DNA from: an uncultured Bacteroides sp.
Lineage (GTDB): Bacteria; Bacteroidota; Bacteroidia; Bacteroidales; Bacteroidaceae
Length of the DNA stretch: 13,568 bases
Direction: 5' to 3'
Assembly (NCBI GenBank): GCA_905197435.1
Contig: CAJJYX010000078.1
Coordinates: 1 to 13,568 of the forward strand
The notes beneath the pieces were generated by a model. It was given only the letters and a program-made list of their open reading frames with translations, did no database searches and was not told the origin of the DNA. The first letter of the stretch is position 1. Each line of letters opens with the position of its first letter. Positions 13,504 through 13,568 of the stretch are shown piece by piece. A program made the translations under genes and the position numbers.

Positions 13504-13568
13504 GGAAGTCCGGGCATTAGCTGAAAAGAAATCTGCCTAACAAAAAGATAAGCCGATTGGAAATGTTG

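Noticed and set aside
1..13568. CRISPR array, rRNA genes, insertion-sequence transposase or integrase
   Set aside because: No regular spacer-repeat pattern, rRNA-like segment, DDE/serine/tyrosine recombinase motif or IS end pair was found in the window.

Overview
The window looks like a chromosome segment of a gut Bacteroides or close relative, ending in the left part of an inserted mobile element. Three things support this: the Bacteroidetes-type -7 promoter element TAnnTTTG precedes several genes, a serine palmitoyltransferase gene is present (sphingolipid synthesis is a Bacteroidetes hallmark), and Shine-Dalgarno sequences are mostly weak. The assignment comes from reading the sequence, with no database search.

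Bases 1-9816 are housekeeping chromosome. An ABC transporter ATPase (minus, cut by the window edge) diverges from a gene for a cysteine-rich DUF2148-type ferredoxin-domain protein, across a near-perfect dyad that holds a -7 element for each gene. Next comes aguA-aguB, the two-enzyme route from agmatine through N-carbamoylputrescine to putrescine. Convergent to it lie aspS and a small GtrA-type membrane protein gene. A lipid-kinase-like gene (DAGK family, minus) then diverges from the serine palmitoyltransferase gene, which ends at a clear hairpin terminator. A secreted M48 metallopeptidase and a polytopic membrane protein with an Mpv17/PMP22-like C-terminus follow as a tight pair and end at a long hairpin.

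From about 9860 to the end the character changes to AT-rich control DNA and short, mostly unrecognised genes. A minus-strand pair (XRE-type repressor plus an overlapping 99-residue unknown) diverges from a plus-strand series: a small Cro-like HTH protein, a LuxR-type regulator with a cysteine cluster, a tRNA-like structure, three small unknown proteins, a P22_AR_N-type antirepressor and a small basic protein that seems frameshifted. The divergent control region carries TGAAAT/ATTTCA half-sites arranged as two dyads upstream of a TATGTTTG promoter. This layout fits the immunity and early region of a temperate phage, possibly a transposable (Mu-like) one. No integrase, transposase or structural gene lies inside the window, so the element type is inferred.

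The least explained item is the tRNA-like structure at 11623-11697. It has perfect acceptor and T stems and a convincing D arm, but no canonical anticodon arm and no encoded CCA, and it sits between a phage regulator and small early genes. Other points of interest are the operator array, the recurring TGT-containing motif at the possible element end, a terminal-repeat-bounded hairpin upstream of aspS, and the pairing of a lipid kinase homologue with serine palmitoyltransferase.
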